Source: Tolypothrix sp. PCC 7910 (GTDB taxonomy: Bacteria; Cyanobacteriota; Cyanobacteriia; Cyanobacteriales; Nostocaceae). Taken from it: 64,000 nucleotides of DNA. Below the pieces are notes generated by a model. It did no database searches. It saw nothing but the letters and a program-made list of their open reading frames with translations, and had not been told where the DNA came from. Numbering within the stretch: position 1 is the first letter of the stretch; every line of letters begins with the position of its first letter. Positions 9,334 to 18,791 of the stretch are shown one piece after another. Location of the stretch: contig NZ_CP050440.1 of the NCBI RefSeq assembly GCF_011769525.1, positions 1,861,501 through 1,925,500 of the forward strand. The letters are read 5' to 3'. Made by a program: the position numbers and the translations under genes.

Positions 9334-9933
9334 TTACTCTCTCGACTGTAATTGTTCCAGAAAGTTTCGCAGCAATTGCTTGCCTGAAGATGTCAAAACA
9401 CTCTCTGGGTGAAACTGGACTCCTTGAATGTGAGGATAGTTCCGGTGTCGGACTCCCATGATAGTACCATCCTCAACCCAAGCGGTGATTTCCAAGACAT
9501 CGGGGCAAGTTTCGCGATCAATAACCAGACTGTGATATCTAGTCGCAGTGAGAGGATTTTCTAATCCCCGGAAAACTCCCACCCCGGTGTGAGTCACCTG
9601 AGAAGTTTTGCCATGCATCAATTCTGGAGCCGAAACGATTTTACCACCGAACACTTGACCAATACTTTGATGGCCTAAACATACGCCCAAAATGGGCAAA
9701 TTAGCGCCTAGTTCTGCAATTAACTTTAAGCTGATACCCGCATCTTCCGGACGGCCAGGGCCAGGAGAAATAACTACAAGCGCTGGATTTAAAGCCCGAA
9801 CTTCATCTACAGATATTTTGTCGTTACGAAACACTTTAATATCTGTGGCTACAGGGAACTCTGCTGCTAGTTCTCCTAAATATTGAACTATATTATAAGT
9901 AAAACTATCGTAATTATCGATGACTATAATCAC
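9334..9933 (-). CDS. trpG: Anthranilate/aminodeoxychorismate synthase glutaminase subunit
   Basis: This 199-residue class I glutamine amidotransferase supplies ammonia to the chorismate-using partner in tryptophan and/or folate (PabA) synthesis. Cys85 in GVCLGHQS is the nucleophile and HPES near 175 supplies the His-Glu pair; the N-terminus [14 protein letters not shown] is diagnostic. It starts with GTG. The catalytic partner (TrpE/PabB) is not in this window, so the enzyme may serve both pathways, as is common. Confidence 0.95.
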   Translation of the reverse strand: MIIVIDNYDSFTYNIVQYLGELAAEFPVATDIKVFRNDKISVDEVRALNPALVVISPGPGRPEDAGISLKLIAELGANLPILGVCLGHQSIGQVFGGKIVSAPELMHGKTSQVTHTGVGVFRGLENPLTATRYHSLVIDRETCPDVLEITAWVEDGTIMGVRHRNYPHIQGVQFHPESVLTSSGKQLLRNFLEQLQSRE

Positions 9934-10033
9934 AGCTTATGACTCCTGGTCAGATTATTTATATGACTTTGTTTAATTGTCGCCAGATTAAATTGCTGCA
10001 AACGTCATCAATTATGGAATGAAAAGGTAACAC

Positions 10034-10489
10034 CTATAAAGAGGACATAATTAAAGTTACTAAACGTGGCAGCAACAGCATACCAGCTACTAAAACAGCT
10101 ACTAAGGCCGAAACCAGTACAGCGCCAGCAGCACAGTCTTTGGCGATTTTGGCTAGTTCATGATAAGTCTGCTTGACTGTTAAATCAACTAAAGACTCAA
10201 TAGCTGTATTTAATAATTCCAGAGCTAAAACCAAACCGCTAGTTATACCAATTACGGCTATTTCCACAGCGGATAGATGTAACATTACACTTAAAGCGAT
10301 CGCGATCGCACACACACCTACATGAATCCGAAAATTACGTTGAGTTTGAAAACTATAGCTGATTCCAGCCCAAGCATATTTAAAACTAATAAATAAATTA
10401 GTAGCTACTAGCCAAGATTGCCGCCGTTCTGGAGCCGCAAGTGTTGGTAGGCGGTTAGAATTTGAGGGAACCGAAAGTTTTTGGGACAT
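10034..10489 (-). CDS. dgkA: Diacylglycerol kinase (prokaryotic type)
   Basis: This membrane enzyme phosphorylates diacylglycerol or undecaprenol. A cytoplasmic N-terminal extension is followed by an amphipathic segment and three transmembrane helices. The family motif ELLNTAIESLVDL, with catalytic and metal-binding Glu/Asn, lies in the middle. I prefer the ATG at 10489, which has GAGG about ten bases upstream, over GTG 10507 or ATG 10501. It follows ybeY on the same strand, a common cyanobacterial order. Confidence 0.9.
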   Translation of the reverse strand: MSQKLSVPSNSNRLPTLAAPERRQSWLVATNLFISFKYAWAGISYSFQTQRNFRIHVGVCAIAIALSVMLHLSAVEIAVIGITSGLVLALELLNTAIESLVDLTVKQTYHELAKIAKDCAAGAVLVSALVAVLVAGMLLLPRLVTLIMSSL

Positions 10490-10608
10490 AGGCTGAAGCA
10501 TCCTCACATCAAGTTAGTAAAGTTGGATCTTGGCCGATTTTAATGGCGTAATTTGGTTTTCGCCAATTTTATTTAGAAGTTTTTGGGAACAGAGATAAAT
10601 AATAGTAG

Positions 10609-11133
10609 TTACTCAATGTCAATAGCAATACCTATTTGCCTCAGCAATATTACCTGCTGTTTTAACATTCTGACCAAACTCTCTTCATCAGGATGATCCC
10701 AGCCTAATAAATGCAGTAAGCCGTGAGCAACTAACCAAGCTAATTCGGTCTGCAAACTATGATCCTGTTGTTGAGATTGGCGTTTTGCTGTGTCTACGGA
10801 CACTACAATATCACCTAGATATAAAGGCATAGAGGCAAACATTTCCTCATTTTGGGGAATGTCTACCTCTAAGGCTGCAAACGATAAAACGTCTGTTGGT
10901 TTATCTTGTTGACGATACTGGGCATTTAGGGTCTGAATTTCCGCATCATCTGTCAATCGCAGACTGATTTCGTACCCTGATGCAGGCGGTAAATCTGATT
11001 GCAGTATTTCTAACCAACAAGCAAACCAGTTTTCCCATGTTTCACCAGCTATCCAATTGTCAGCCCCAAAATTGGCAATTTTTTCTGGGGATGATTCGTA
11101 AAAATAATCTTGTACATCTAGTTCAACTTGCAC
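10609..11133 (-). CDS. ybeY: Endoribonuclease YbeY (16S rRNA maturation)
   Basis: This 174-residue zinc-dependent RNase is involved in 16S 3'-end processing and ribosome quality control. The metal motif HGLLHLLGWDH (H-x3-H-x5-H) is intact near the C-terminus, and the family signature TDVLSFA is present. The start is GTG at 11133. It sits between a DUF3285 gene (42 bases upstream) and dgkA (about 120 bases downstream), all on the minus strand, so an operon is likely. Confidence 0.95.
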   Translation of the reverse strand: MQVELDVQDYFYESSPEKIANFGADNWIAGETWENWFACWLEILQSDLPPASGYEISLRLTDDAEIQTLNAQYRQQDKPTDVLSFAALEVDIPQNEEMFASMPLYLGDIVVSVDTAKRQSQQQDHSLQTELAWLVAHGLLHLLGWDHPDEESLVRMLKQQVILLRQIGIAIDIE

Positions 11134-11175
11134 TAGCTACAAATTCTCCAACTAACTCAGGGTTTTGGTTGATTT

Positions 11176-11331
11176 TTAGCGAGTCAAGTAAGCAAGACCT
11201 ACAAAGACAGCTAATAGCCCTATAGTGGTCAAGAAAAAATGTTTGAGAGAAGTACCGCCTTTCCGCACCATGTTTCGCATGGCGAGTTTGACGTAGCTAG
11301 GTTGAGTTTCCTTTGAAGGAGAGTTGCTCAT
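11176..11331 (-). CDS. Small single-pass membrane protein, DUF3285
   Basis: A 51-residue frame: a polar N-terminus, the conserved stretch PSYVKLAMRNMVRKGGTSL (11-29), then one transmembrane helix (about 33-48, FFLTTIGLLAVFVGLAYL) ending LTR. This matches the short cyanobacterial DUF3285 family as I remember it. Its function is unknown. It lies 42 bases upstream of ybeY, so it probably opens that operon. Confidence 0.8.
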   Translation of the reverse strand: MSNSPSKETQPSYVKLAMRNMVRKGGTSLKHFFLTTIGLLAVFVGLAYLTR

Positions 11332-11400
11332 GATGATTTAATCACAAACTCTTTTATATATAAATGTAACAGTTTACCGGATACAAAAATGGGATTTATT

Positions 11401-11590
11401 ATTGGGCATTGGGCATTGGGCATTGGGCATTGGGCATTGGGCATTGGGCATTGGGCATGGGTAATGGTAATGGGTAATGGGTAATGGTAATTACCATTGT
11501 CCCCTTTTCCTCCTCATCCCCCTCATCTACCTCATCTTTCTTATCCCCAGTCCCCAGTCCCCAGTCCCCAGTCCCCAATCCCTAATCCCC
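11401..11590. repeat. 7-bp tandem repeats (STRR)
   Basis: About eight copies of ATTGGGC (11403-11458) run into GGTAATGG repeats, then Ts/CCs and CCCAGTC/CCCCAGT heptamers up to the shc stop. Short tandemly repeated heptamers are a hallmark of heterocystous cyanobacteria. Similar tracts occur near 13590, 26985, 39500 and 47430. Confidence 0.85.
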
Positions 11591-13501
11591 AGTCCCTAAC
11601 ACTGACCGATAACGACCAAGGGCAATTAAGGGAAAGTATTGTTGATAGAGGTGGTATTTGAGGTAAAAGTGGCAGGGGAAGCCTGTACCTGTGAAATATG
11701 ACTCGTACCATGTACCATCTGGTTTTTGGCTAGTTAACAGGTAGTTAATCCCTTGCTCAATGGCGTTATAAGCAAATTTACCAGTGGCTTCGCCTGCAGC
11801 GATGAGTCCAATTAAAGCCCAGGCTGTTTGGGATGCGGTACTGGTTCCTTGTCCTTTGAGGCTGGGGTCGTTATAGGTTCGGCAGGTTTCACCCCAGCCT
11901 CCATCAGGGTTTTGACAGCCTACTAACCAAGCTGCGCCTCGTTCGATGCTTTGTTGCTGAGTTTTTGGTGCAACTAAAGCTAGGGCTGAGAGAACGCCAC
12001 TTGTACCGTATATGTAATTTACTCCCCAACGACCAAACCAACAGCCTTCTTGTTCCTGTTCTTCCAGAAGATAGGCGATCGCTCTGTCAAAATTGTGCTG
12101 ATTTATTGATAAGTTAGAAGCACCGAGCATTTCTAATACCCTAGCTGTGACATCAGCTGTGTTGGGGTCAATCATGGCTTTAAGGTCGCCATAGGGTATG
12201 GAGTTGAGCCAATCTTGATCGTTGTCGATGTCAAAAGCCGCCCAACCGCCTGGCTTACACTGCATAGAAGCAATCCAATTTAAAGCACGGGCGATCGCAG
12301 CTTGTTTTAATTTTTCGTTGGGGAGTTTTGCTTGGTGTAGCGCCATGACTACAACAGCAGAATCATCGACATCTGGGTAAAAGCGATTGTCAAATTCAAA
12401 CGCCCAAGCGCCTGGTTTTCCTTGACGGTTTTTAACAGTCCAATCCCCGTAGTCAAGAATTTGCTTCTCGATTAACCATTCTCCCGCTTTGACAATAGCG
12501 GAATCATTGGGGGCGTAACCAGAATCTATTAAAGCTCTAATTGCCCAGGCTGTATCCCAAACCGGGGAAACACAAGGCTGAACGCAGTAGCTATCTGCAG
12601 TTTCAATAGCAAAGTTATCAACTGCTTTCAGTCCCCGTTCAACAATGGGGTCGGCTGGGTCGTAATCTAAACAGCGTAAAGCTAACAGTGAATTCAGCAT
12701 GGCGGGAATAATTCCACCCCAATCACCTGTAGCTTCTTGGCGTTCTAAAACCCATTTTTCGGCGGCTTTGATGCCTTCTTTGCGGAAAGGAACCAAATTC
12801 AAGCTTTCTGCGAATTTGAATCCTTGATCCAGGGTGATAAATATATCAGTCCAATCACCACTTCTAGGTAATTCCCACTGAACGCGATCGCGTCCTTCTA
12901 CATAGAGTTCATCGACGCTGATTGCTGGGTCAATTTGAAAAATCGGTTTGCGATCGCAGACAATCAACAACGGTACAGTACTGGATCTCGCCCAACTCGA
13001 CATTTCGTAGATATTGACGGGGAAGCTATTGGGCAAAAGCATAATCCAGGGCGGTAGGGAAGGAATACCGCGCCAGTCGTAACAGCCAATTAGGGCTAGG
13101 TGTAGTTTAGTAAAGATTCGAGTTTTACTGATGCCACCCCGTTGCAGAATAAAAGCTTTAGCCTTGAGCATAGCGGGGTCGGTAGCTGAGACACCCAGAA
13201 GTTTCAAAGCCATGTAGGCTTCCACTGTTGTACTCAGTTCTCCCCCATCCCCAAAATAAAGTTCCCAACCGCCATGTTCTCGTTGTTGAGAACGGAGGTA
13301 ATTTTCTACTTTGTGCAAGGGTCTGGTGCTATCTGTTCCCCAAATTTTATGCAGCAGAACAGCTTCAGCAGTAATTGTGACATTAGATTCTAACTCTGCC
13401 CACCAATACCCTGCCGGATTTTGAATTGACAGCAGATATTGTTGGCTTTTAGCGATCGCCTCTGCAACTTGATTGGTCGTTGCTCTCTCTTGAGTTTGCA
13501 T
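11582..13501 (-). CDS. shc: Squalene-hopene cyclase
   Basis: This 639-residue class II triterpene cyclase converts squalene to hopene, the base of hopanoids, at the membrane surface. The protonating DxDD motif is present as DVDDSAV near residue 376. Multiple QW motifs are seen (for example QNPDGGWGE, QEQEGCWFGRWG and QKPDGTWYE). Length is typical. The start is the ATG at 13501; TTG 13504 is just the frame extension. The gene diverges from hpnB across about 270 bases that contain heptamer repeats. Confidence 0.96.
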   Translation of the reverse strand: MQTQERATTNQVAEAIAKSQQYLLSIQNPAGYWWAELESNVTITAEAVLLHKIWGTDSTRPLHKVENYLRSQQREHGGWELYFGDGGELSTTVEAYMALKLLGVSATDPAMLKAKAFILQRGGISKTRIFTKLHLALIGCYDWRGIPSLPPWIMLLPNSFPVNIYEMSSWARSSTVPLLIVCDRKPIFQIDPAISVDELYVEGRDRVQWELPRSGDWTDIFITLDQGFKFAESLNLVPFRKEGIKAAEKWVLERQEATGDWGGIIPAMLNSLLALRCLDYDPADPIVERGLKAVDNFAIETADSYCVQPCVSPVWDTAWAIRALIDSGYAPNDSAIVKAGEWLIEKQILDYGDWTVKNRQGKPGAWAFEFDNRFYPDVDDSAVVVMALHQAKLPNEKLKQAAIARALNWIASMQCKPGGWAAFDIDNDQDWLNSIPYGDLKAMIDPNTADVTARVLEMLGASNLSINQHNFDRAIAYLLEEQEQEGCWFGRWGVNYIYGTSGVLSALALVAPKTQQQSIERGAAWLVGCQNPDGGWGETCRTYNDPSLKGQGTSTASQTAWALIGLIAAGEATGKFAYNAIEQGINYLLTSQKPDGTWYESYFTGTGFPCHFYLKYHLYQQYFPLIALGRYRSVLGTGD

Positions 13502-13773
13502 CAAATACTCTTGAACCTCTACACCACAACAAAGTTAATATCGCAATCCGGTGAGAAATATTCTCCCACAATCCCAAGACATACAGCAGTGGGCATGGGG
13601 CATTGGGCATTGGGCATTGGACAATAGTTATTTATCTCCCTCATCTCCCTCTGCTCCTTTCCCCCTGCTCCCTGCTCCCCTGCTTCTCCCAGTACGGGTT
13701 TTCGCCACATACTTCATGTACCTGAAATATGCTGTAGTATTCTGTCTGAGACATTGAGAAGGGGCAACAGGTC

Positions 13774-14946
13774 ATGGCGGCATTTGTATTATTGCTAACA
13801 GGTTTATCTTTATTGATTTGGATAGGATTACTGAGCTTTCGTGGACAGTTTTGGCGTTGCGACCAGCAATTAGAAGCAAAAGAAATCCCTTTGCCATCTT
13901 TACCGAGAATTTGTACAGTTATACCTGCTCGTAACGAAGCAGATTTACTGCCTATGACTTTGCGATCGCTGCTACTTCAAGACTACCCAGGTGATTTTAA
14001 CGTTTTTTTGGTAGATGATCGCAGCACAGATGGCACAGCTGACTTTGCCCAAGGGGTTGCTTATGCCTTAAATAAAGCCGATAAATTTCATATTATTGCT
14101 GGCAAATCCCTGGCTCCCGGTTGGAGTGGTAAACTTTGGGCAGTCGAACAAGGGATTCAAATTGCGACTGAGTTTGCACCAGACTATTTTTTGCTCACAG
14201 ATGCAGATATTGAGCATGACTCAGCAAGTCTCCGCCGATTAGTAGCGAAAGCGGAACAGGAAGATTTAGATTTAGTTTCGGTGATGGTGCGCCTCAGGTG
14301 TGAAAGCTTTTGGGAGCAGATTTTAATCCCGGCTTTTGTGTTTTTCTTTCAAAAACTTTATCCTTTTCGCTGGGTGAATAACCCTAAAAATTCCACAGCT
14401 GCGGCGGCTGGAGGGTCGATTTTGATTCGCAAAACAGCTTTAGAGAAGATTGGCGGAATTGCCACAATTCGTCAAGCTTTAATTGACGATTGCGCTTTAG
14501 CAAAAGCTGTTAAGGGGAATCAGCAATGGAGACAAGGACGGATTTGGTTAGGATTAAGTGCTTTAACTCAGAGTTTGCGTCCCTATCCTGATTTGGATAC
14601 AGTGTGGCAGATGGTGGCGCGTACTGCTTACACACAACTCAATTATTCCCCCCTGTTGTTAACTGGAACAGTTCTGGCTATGACCTTAATTTATTTAATT
14701 CCACCTTTAGCAACCATCTTAGGAGCAGTAACGCTGAATTGGTCAATCGCATTTCTTGGTTTAGCAGCCTGGTTCTTGATGAGTTTCGCTTACTACCCAA
14801 CGATCCGCTTTTATAAATGTCCAGCTTGGTTAGCCTGTTGTTTACCTGCGATCGCTTTTCTCTATACTCTGATGACTATAGATTCTGCTATCCGTCACTG
14901 GCAAGGGCGCGGAGGTGCTTGGAAAGGACGCGTTTACCCTAGTTGA
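13774..14946 (+). CDS. hpnB: Hopene-associated glycosyltransferase HpnB
   Basis: This 390-residue membrane GT2 has one N-terminal helix (about 3-22), a GT-A catalytic domain with VIPARNEADLLP, the acidic DDRSTDGT near 82-89 and DADIEHD near 148, then IDDCALAKAVKG, and about three C-terminal helices. The family is named for its linkage to hopanoid genes, and here it diverges from shc. The sugar and acceptor are not established from sequence. Confidence 0.9.
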   Translation: MAAFVLLLTGLSLLIWIGLLSFRGQFWRCDQQLEAKEIPLPSLPRICTVIPARNEADLLPMTLRSLLLQDYPGDFNVFLVDDRSTDGTADFAQGVAYALNKADKFHIIAGKSLAPGWSGKLWAVEQGIQIATEFAPDYFLLTDADIEHDSASLRRLVAKAEQEDLDLVSVMVRLRCESFWEQILIPAFVFFFQKLYPFRWVNNPKNSTAAAAGGSILIRKTALEKIGGIATIRQALIDDCALAKAVKGNQQWRQGRIWLGLSALTQSLRPYPDLDTVWQMVARTAYTQLNYSPLLLTGTVLAMTLIYLIPPLATILGAVTLNWSIAFLGLAAWFLMSFAYYPTIRFYKCPAWLACCLPAIAFLYTLMTIDSAIRHWQGRGGAWKGRVYPS

Positions 14947-15281
14947 CCAGAAGAAGCAAGGGGGCAGGGAGAACGGGAGAAACGAGGATTATTTGGTATT
15001 GATGGAGACCTCTGCCCGATTGCAATTTGGTTCCAAACCCCGAATTTATTCGTGGAAGATGCCAAGCTAAGTCATGTATAAATGTCAAGTAAAAATTTCC
15101 GGACTGCTACACATTTAATTTGTAGCTAGATGTGTCAAGAAAAAAGAATTTGATTGACCAAATAACTTAATGATTACTAAGTAAGTGCATAAAACTAAAT
15201 AACCAGACGTAGAAATTAATAGGCATAAAAACCTAAATGAAAAACTAAAAGTTGCAATTCTAAATTATCAGGAGAATTATT
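14947..15281. other. Gap upstream of the nitrogenase-C-terminal-domain gene
   Basis: About 335 AT-rich bases without a gene, presumably the promoter region of the next gene. No clear terminator or operator was recognised. Confidence 0.5.
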
Positions 15282-15569
15282 ATGACATCCTTTACACAAA
15301 TTTTGTTACATCGTGACCTACTCTACCCAATTCGCCAATGGTTAGAAAGCATAGAAATTCATAATCGTGAACTAGCTCATTTCTTGTGCAAAGCCATTCC
15401 TAGCCAATGTCCTTTTGAAAGAGATATTAAACTATTTGGTCGCAAACTATTTCACATCCCACCAATGTGTAAGTTAAATCCTCTTTATGAGCAAGTCGTG
15501 ACATTACGATTTAAAGCTTTGTGTTACCTTGCTGATGAATGTAAAGAAGATGTAGCTGCTTACTGCTAA
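15282..15569 (+). CDS. Mo-dependent nitrogenase C-terminal domain protein
   Basis: This 95-residue stand-alone protein matches the domain that cyanobacterial annotation calls Mo-dependent nitrogenase C-terminal. It carries paired Cys at CPFERDIKLFGRKLFHIPPMC, plus FLCKAIPSQC and CYLADEC. The family is short, cyanobacterial and of unproven function; the name reflects domain homology rather than nitrogenase activity. AGGAGA sits about 8 bases before the ATG. No nif genes are in the window. Confidence 0.75.
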   Translation: MTSFTQILLHRDLLYPIRQWLESIEIHNRELAHFLCKAIPSQCPFERDIKLFGRKLFHIPPMCKLNPLYEQVVTLRFKALCYLADECKEDVAAYC

Positions 15570-15756
15570 GTATTGATTTTCTGGTAATCAAGCAGTCATA
15601 GCTAACCGCAGATTTACGGTTGTTACGTAATCAGAACTATACTAAGCTGACGTAGTACTGATTAGATGGCTAACTATTTAGTAGTTAATACCTATTAAAA
15701 TTTTTCCAATCTGTATCTCTGCTAACTATATCCTGCTGTAATTATTAACATCCTCT

Positions 15757-16431
15757 ATGAGGCACATCTTACTGGTCGAAGATGAAGTCAAACTAGCTCA
15801 ATTTATCGAATTAGAACTAAATTATGAAGGCTATCAAGTGAGTATTGCTTACGATGGCTTAACTGCAATTACCGCATTACAAAAGTTGCATCTAGATTTA
15901 GTAATTTTAGACTTAATTTTACCAGGTGTATCGGGATGGGAAATTTGCCGTCGGTTGCGAAGTACTGATGAGCAAGTACCGATAATTGTATTAACGCCCA
16001 AAGAAGAAGCAAGCGATCGCATAGAAGTTTTAGATGCTGGCGCAAATGATTATGTAGTTAAGCCATTTAGCCGCGAAGAATTATTATTTAAAGTTAATAC
16101 ACAACTGTGCAAAATCAAGAAGCCAGAAGTCACAGAAATTTTAAAATTTGAAGACATTAGTTTAAATCGCCGCACGCGGGAAGTTTATCGCGGTCAACGT
16201 TTGCTTGATTTAACAGATCCAGAATTTAATTTACTAGAGTATTTACTTGTCCACCCCCGGCAGATTATTACACGCGATCGCATTATTGAAGATGTTTGGG
16301 GCAAATATTTTAGCGGTGATGCTAATATCATTGAACTTTATATTCGCTATTTACGCCTGAAGCTAGAAGCCAATAACGAAAAGCGGGTTCTACAAACTGT
16401 GCATGGTATTGGCTACGTATTACATGATTAA
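15757..16431 (+). CDS. OmpR-family response regulator (orphan)
   Basis: This 224-residue regulator has a receiver domain (1-118) with the acidic pair in LLVEDEVKL, the phospho-acceptor Asp in LVILDLILPG, Thr in IVLTPKE and Lys in YVVKPFS. A winged-helix DNA-binding domain follows (about 130-224, RTREVYRG... RDRIIEDVWG... RYLRLKLE... VHGIGYVL). It resembles the RppA/ManR group. No histidine kinase gene is adjacent. The arsenosugar genes start 150 bases downstream beyond a terminator, so a regulatory link is only a possibility. Confidence 0.9.
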   Translation: MRHILLVEDEVKLAQFIELELNYEGYQVSIAYDGLTAITALQKLHLDLVILDLILPGVSGWEICRRLRSTDEQVPIIVLTPKEEASDRIEVLDAGANDYVVKPFSREELLFKVNTQLCKIKKPEVTEILKFEDISLNRRTREVYRGQRLLDLTDPEFNLLEYLLVHPRQIITRDRIIEDVWGKYFSGDANIIELYIRYLRLKLEANNEKRVLQTVHGIGYVLHD

Positions 16432-16447
16432 AATCCAACTAACCCTG

Positions 16448-16486
16448 AAACCCTAAACCCCCATAAAATAAAGGAGTTTAGGGTTT
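16448..16486 (+). terminator. Rho-independent terminator after the response regulator
   Basis: AAACCCTAAAC (16448-16458) pairs perfectly with GTTTAGGGTTT (16476-16486), 11 bp with a 17-base loop, followed by CTCGTTTTC. It lies 17 bases after the regulator stop and separates it from arsM. Confidence 0.75.
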
Positions 16487-16582
16487 CTCGTTTTCTCACC
16501 TAAAACTCATGCAATTCTGAGTCACTTGTATTACGATGCAGAAAGTTGACTCTACAGAACAGCCTACAATATTGAGTTCGCA

Positions 16583-17551
16583 ATGACCTATTTAGAAACA
16601 GCGGCGCAATTCTACCGCGAAGTTGCAGAAACACCACAAGTCGGACTTTGCTGTGTTCAAAGTACACCCTTGCAACTACCAGGACTGAAAATTCCCTTAC
16701 AAATGCAGGAAATGAACTATGGTTGTGGTACTACCGTTCATCCTACGGAACTAGCTAATCAACCCACCGTGCTGTATGTTGGCGTTGGTGGCGGCTTAGA
16801 AGCTTTACAATTCGCTTATTTTTCTCGTCGTGTGGGTGCAGTAATTGCAGTTGAACCCGTTGCAGCTATGCGAGAAGCCGCTACACGCAATTTAGAAATT
16901 GCTGCTCAAGAAAATCCTTGGTTTGATACCAGCTTTGTAGAAATCCGCGAAGGTGATGCCTTTAACTTACCAGTTGCCGATGCTGCTGTAGATGTAGTAG
17001 CACAAAACTGTCTATTCAATATCTTTGAACCAGAAGATTTAACCCGGGCGTTAAAAGAAGCCTTTCGCGTTTTAAAATCAGGCGGACGCTTGCAAATGAG
17101 CGATCCCATTGCTACTCGTCCCATCCCCGCACATTTACAACAAGATGAACGACTACGCGCCATGTGCTTATCAGGCGCACTCACATATCAAGAGTATACT
17201 CAACTAATTATTAATGCTGGCTTTGGTCAAGTAGAAATTCGTGCCCGTCGTCCTTATCGCCTCTTAGATTCACTAACCTATAACTTAGAAGAAAATTTAC
17301 TTTTAGAAAGTCTCGATTCTGTATCTTTTAAAGTTACCATTCCCGAAGATGGAGCCTGTATTTTTACAGGCAAAACCGCAATTTATGCTGGTGCGGAACC
17401 ATTTTTTGATGACTCCGCCGGACATTTATTGCAACGTGGTATTCCTGCAGCCGTGTGTGATAAAACTGCTGCCAAACTTGCAGCTTTAAAGCCCACAGAA
17501 ATAATTGTGACTGATTCTACTTGGCACTATGATGGCGGTGGTTGCTGTTAA
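16583..17551 (+). CDS. arsM: Arsenite S-adenosylmethionine methyltransferase ArsM
   Basis: This 322-residue SAM-dependent methylase makes mono- and dimethyl arsenic from As(III). The SAM-binding motif VLYVGVGGGLEAL lies near 70-82. Candidate arsenic-binding cysteines are Cys23/24 (GLCCVQ), the NYGCGTT cysteine and a terminal GGGCC. The next gene is arsS, which marks this as the methylase of arsenosugar synthesis. A DUF-like C-terminal extension ends in WHYDGGGCC. Confidence 0.9.
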   Translation: MTYLETAAQFYREVAETPQVGLCCVQSTPLQLPGLKIPLQMQEMNYGCGTTVHPTELANQPTVLYVGVGGGLEALQFAYFSRRVGAVIAVEPVAAMREAATRNLEIAAQENPWFDTSFVEIREGDAFNLPVADAAVDVVAQNCLFNIFEPEDLTRALKEAFRVLKSGGRLQMSDPIATRPIPAHLQQDERLRAMCLSGALTYQEYTQLIINAGFGQVEIRARRPYRLLDSLTYNLEENLLLESLDSVSFKVTIPEDGACIFTGKTAIYAGAEPFFDDSAGHLLQRGIPAAVCDKTAAKLAALKPTEIIVTDSTWHYDGGGCC

Positions 17552-17598
17552 GGTTTGAATATACAGCAGATTACAAGTTGAGGTACAGATAATTGTAA

Positions 17599-17619
17599 GG
17601 GCATGGCACTGCCATGCCC
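17599..17619. repeat. Hairpin between arsM and arsS
   Basis: GGGCATGG and CCATGCCC flank a 5-base loop. Palindromes of this GGGCATGGC type are common dispersed repeats in cyanobacteria; here it could also modulate read-through from arsM to arsS. Confidence 0.55.
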
Positions 17620-17685
17620 CTACCTGCGTACACTTGTCCGCCTTAATTATCAGTTTTTATTTTCATTTTCTAGGAAAACTAAACA

Positions 17686-18693
17686 ATGCAAACTCAAACA
17701 ATAAATTCAGTAGATATCAAATTAACACCATTTACACAAAAACTCAGTCAACCTCTAACAAAAAAGACTATATCTGTTTTACAAATCAATCTCGGTAAAC
17801 GCTGCAACCTGGCCTGTACACACTGTCATGTGGAAGCTGGGCCAAAACGCACAGAAGAACTATCCAAAGAAATCTGCGAACAGCTAATAGAGTTAATTCA
17901 TAAATTCCCGGAAATTAAAATTGTGGATTTAACTGGCGGCGCACCAGAAATGAATTATGGTTTTAAACCATTGGTGGAAGCAGCAAGACAAGCAGGAAAA
18001 CAGGTAATTGTTCGTTCTAACTTAACTATTTATTTTGTAGATGACTTTGGTGATTTACCAGAATACTTTGCTAAACATCAAGTGAGAGTAGTTGCTTCTC
18101 TGCCATGTTACTTAGCAGATAATGTTGATAAAATGCGCGGTAGTGGTGTTTTTGATAGTTCAATTAAAGCTTTGCAATTGCTTAATGAAGTCGGCTATGG
18201 CAAAAACCCAGATTTAATTTTGGACTTAGTCTATAATCCTCAGTTACCTCAAGGTGAGAAATTTTCTTTAGCGCCTGAACAAACAAAGTTAGAAAAAGAT
18301 TACAAAATGTTCTTACAAGAACATTTTAACATTGTCTTTAACAACCTTTTCACTATCACTAATCTGCCAGTTGGTAGAACTAAAATGCATTTAGAGCGTA
18401 AAAAGCTTTATAGCAGCTATCTACAATTTTTAGAATCAAACTTTAATGCCAGTACAGTTGAACATTTAATGTGTCGTGATGAATTATCAATTGATTACCT
18501 TGGCAACGTTTATGATTGCGATTTTAATCAAATGATGAATTTACCAGCGAAAACTTCTAATGGTGAAGCCTTAACAATAGGTAAATTACTAGAGGCTGGT
18601 AGTTTAGATTTAATTAATGAAATCCAAACCGCCGCCTATTGCTATGGTTGTACCGCTGGGTGTGGTTCGAGTTGCGGCGGTGCTTTAGTTTAA
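17686..18693 (+). CDS. arsS: Arsenosugar radical SAM protein ArsS
   Basis: This 335-residue radical SAM enzyme has the 4Fe-4S motif CNLACTHC (Cys40, 44, 47), the SAM-binding GGAPE near 86 and a cysteine-rich C-terminal part (CYGCTAGCGSSCGG) typical of the DUF3641 half. ArsS is proposed to transfer the 5'-deoxyadenosyl group to dimethylarsenite, the step that commits methylated arsenic to arsenosugars. It follows arsM by 134 bases. The remaining sugar-modifying genes are not here. Confidence 0.9.
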   Translation: MQTQTINSVDIKLTPFTQKLSQPLTKKTISVLQINLGKRCNLACTHCHVEAGPKRTEELSKEICEQLIELIHKFPEIKIVDLTGGAPEMNYGFKPLVEAARQAGKQVIVRSNLTIYFVDDFGDLPEYFAKHQVRVVASLPCYLADNVDKMRGSGVFDSSIKALQLLNEVGYGKNPDLILDLVYNPQLPQGEKFSLAPEQTKLEKDYKMFLQEHFNIVFNNLFTITNLPVGRTKMHLERKKLYSSYLQFLESNFNASTVEHLMCRDELSIDYLGNVYDCDFNQMMNLPAKTSNGEALTIGKLLEAGSLDLINEIQTAAYCYGCTAGCGSSCGGALV

Positions 18694-18780
18694 AATTGAG
18701 TGCGATCGCACCAGATGTCATCAAAAGACTATTTTGTAAAAAAACCTGTTACCCCTGGATCGCTAAGGCTGAAATCGGTT

Positions 18781-18786
18781 TATGAT
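18781..18786 (+). promoter_or_regulatory. Candidate -10 box for the Yfr1-like RNA
   Basis: TATGAT lies about 7 bases before the predicted RNA start. No good -35 is seen at the usual spacing. Confidence 0.4.
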
Positions 18787-18791
18787 GGCAT

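Noticed and set aside
13519-13757. Short frames between shc and hpnB on both strands
   Set aside because: They are made of heptamer repeats (ATTGGGC) and pyrimidine tracts, without coding character.
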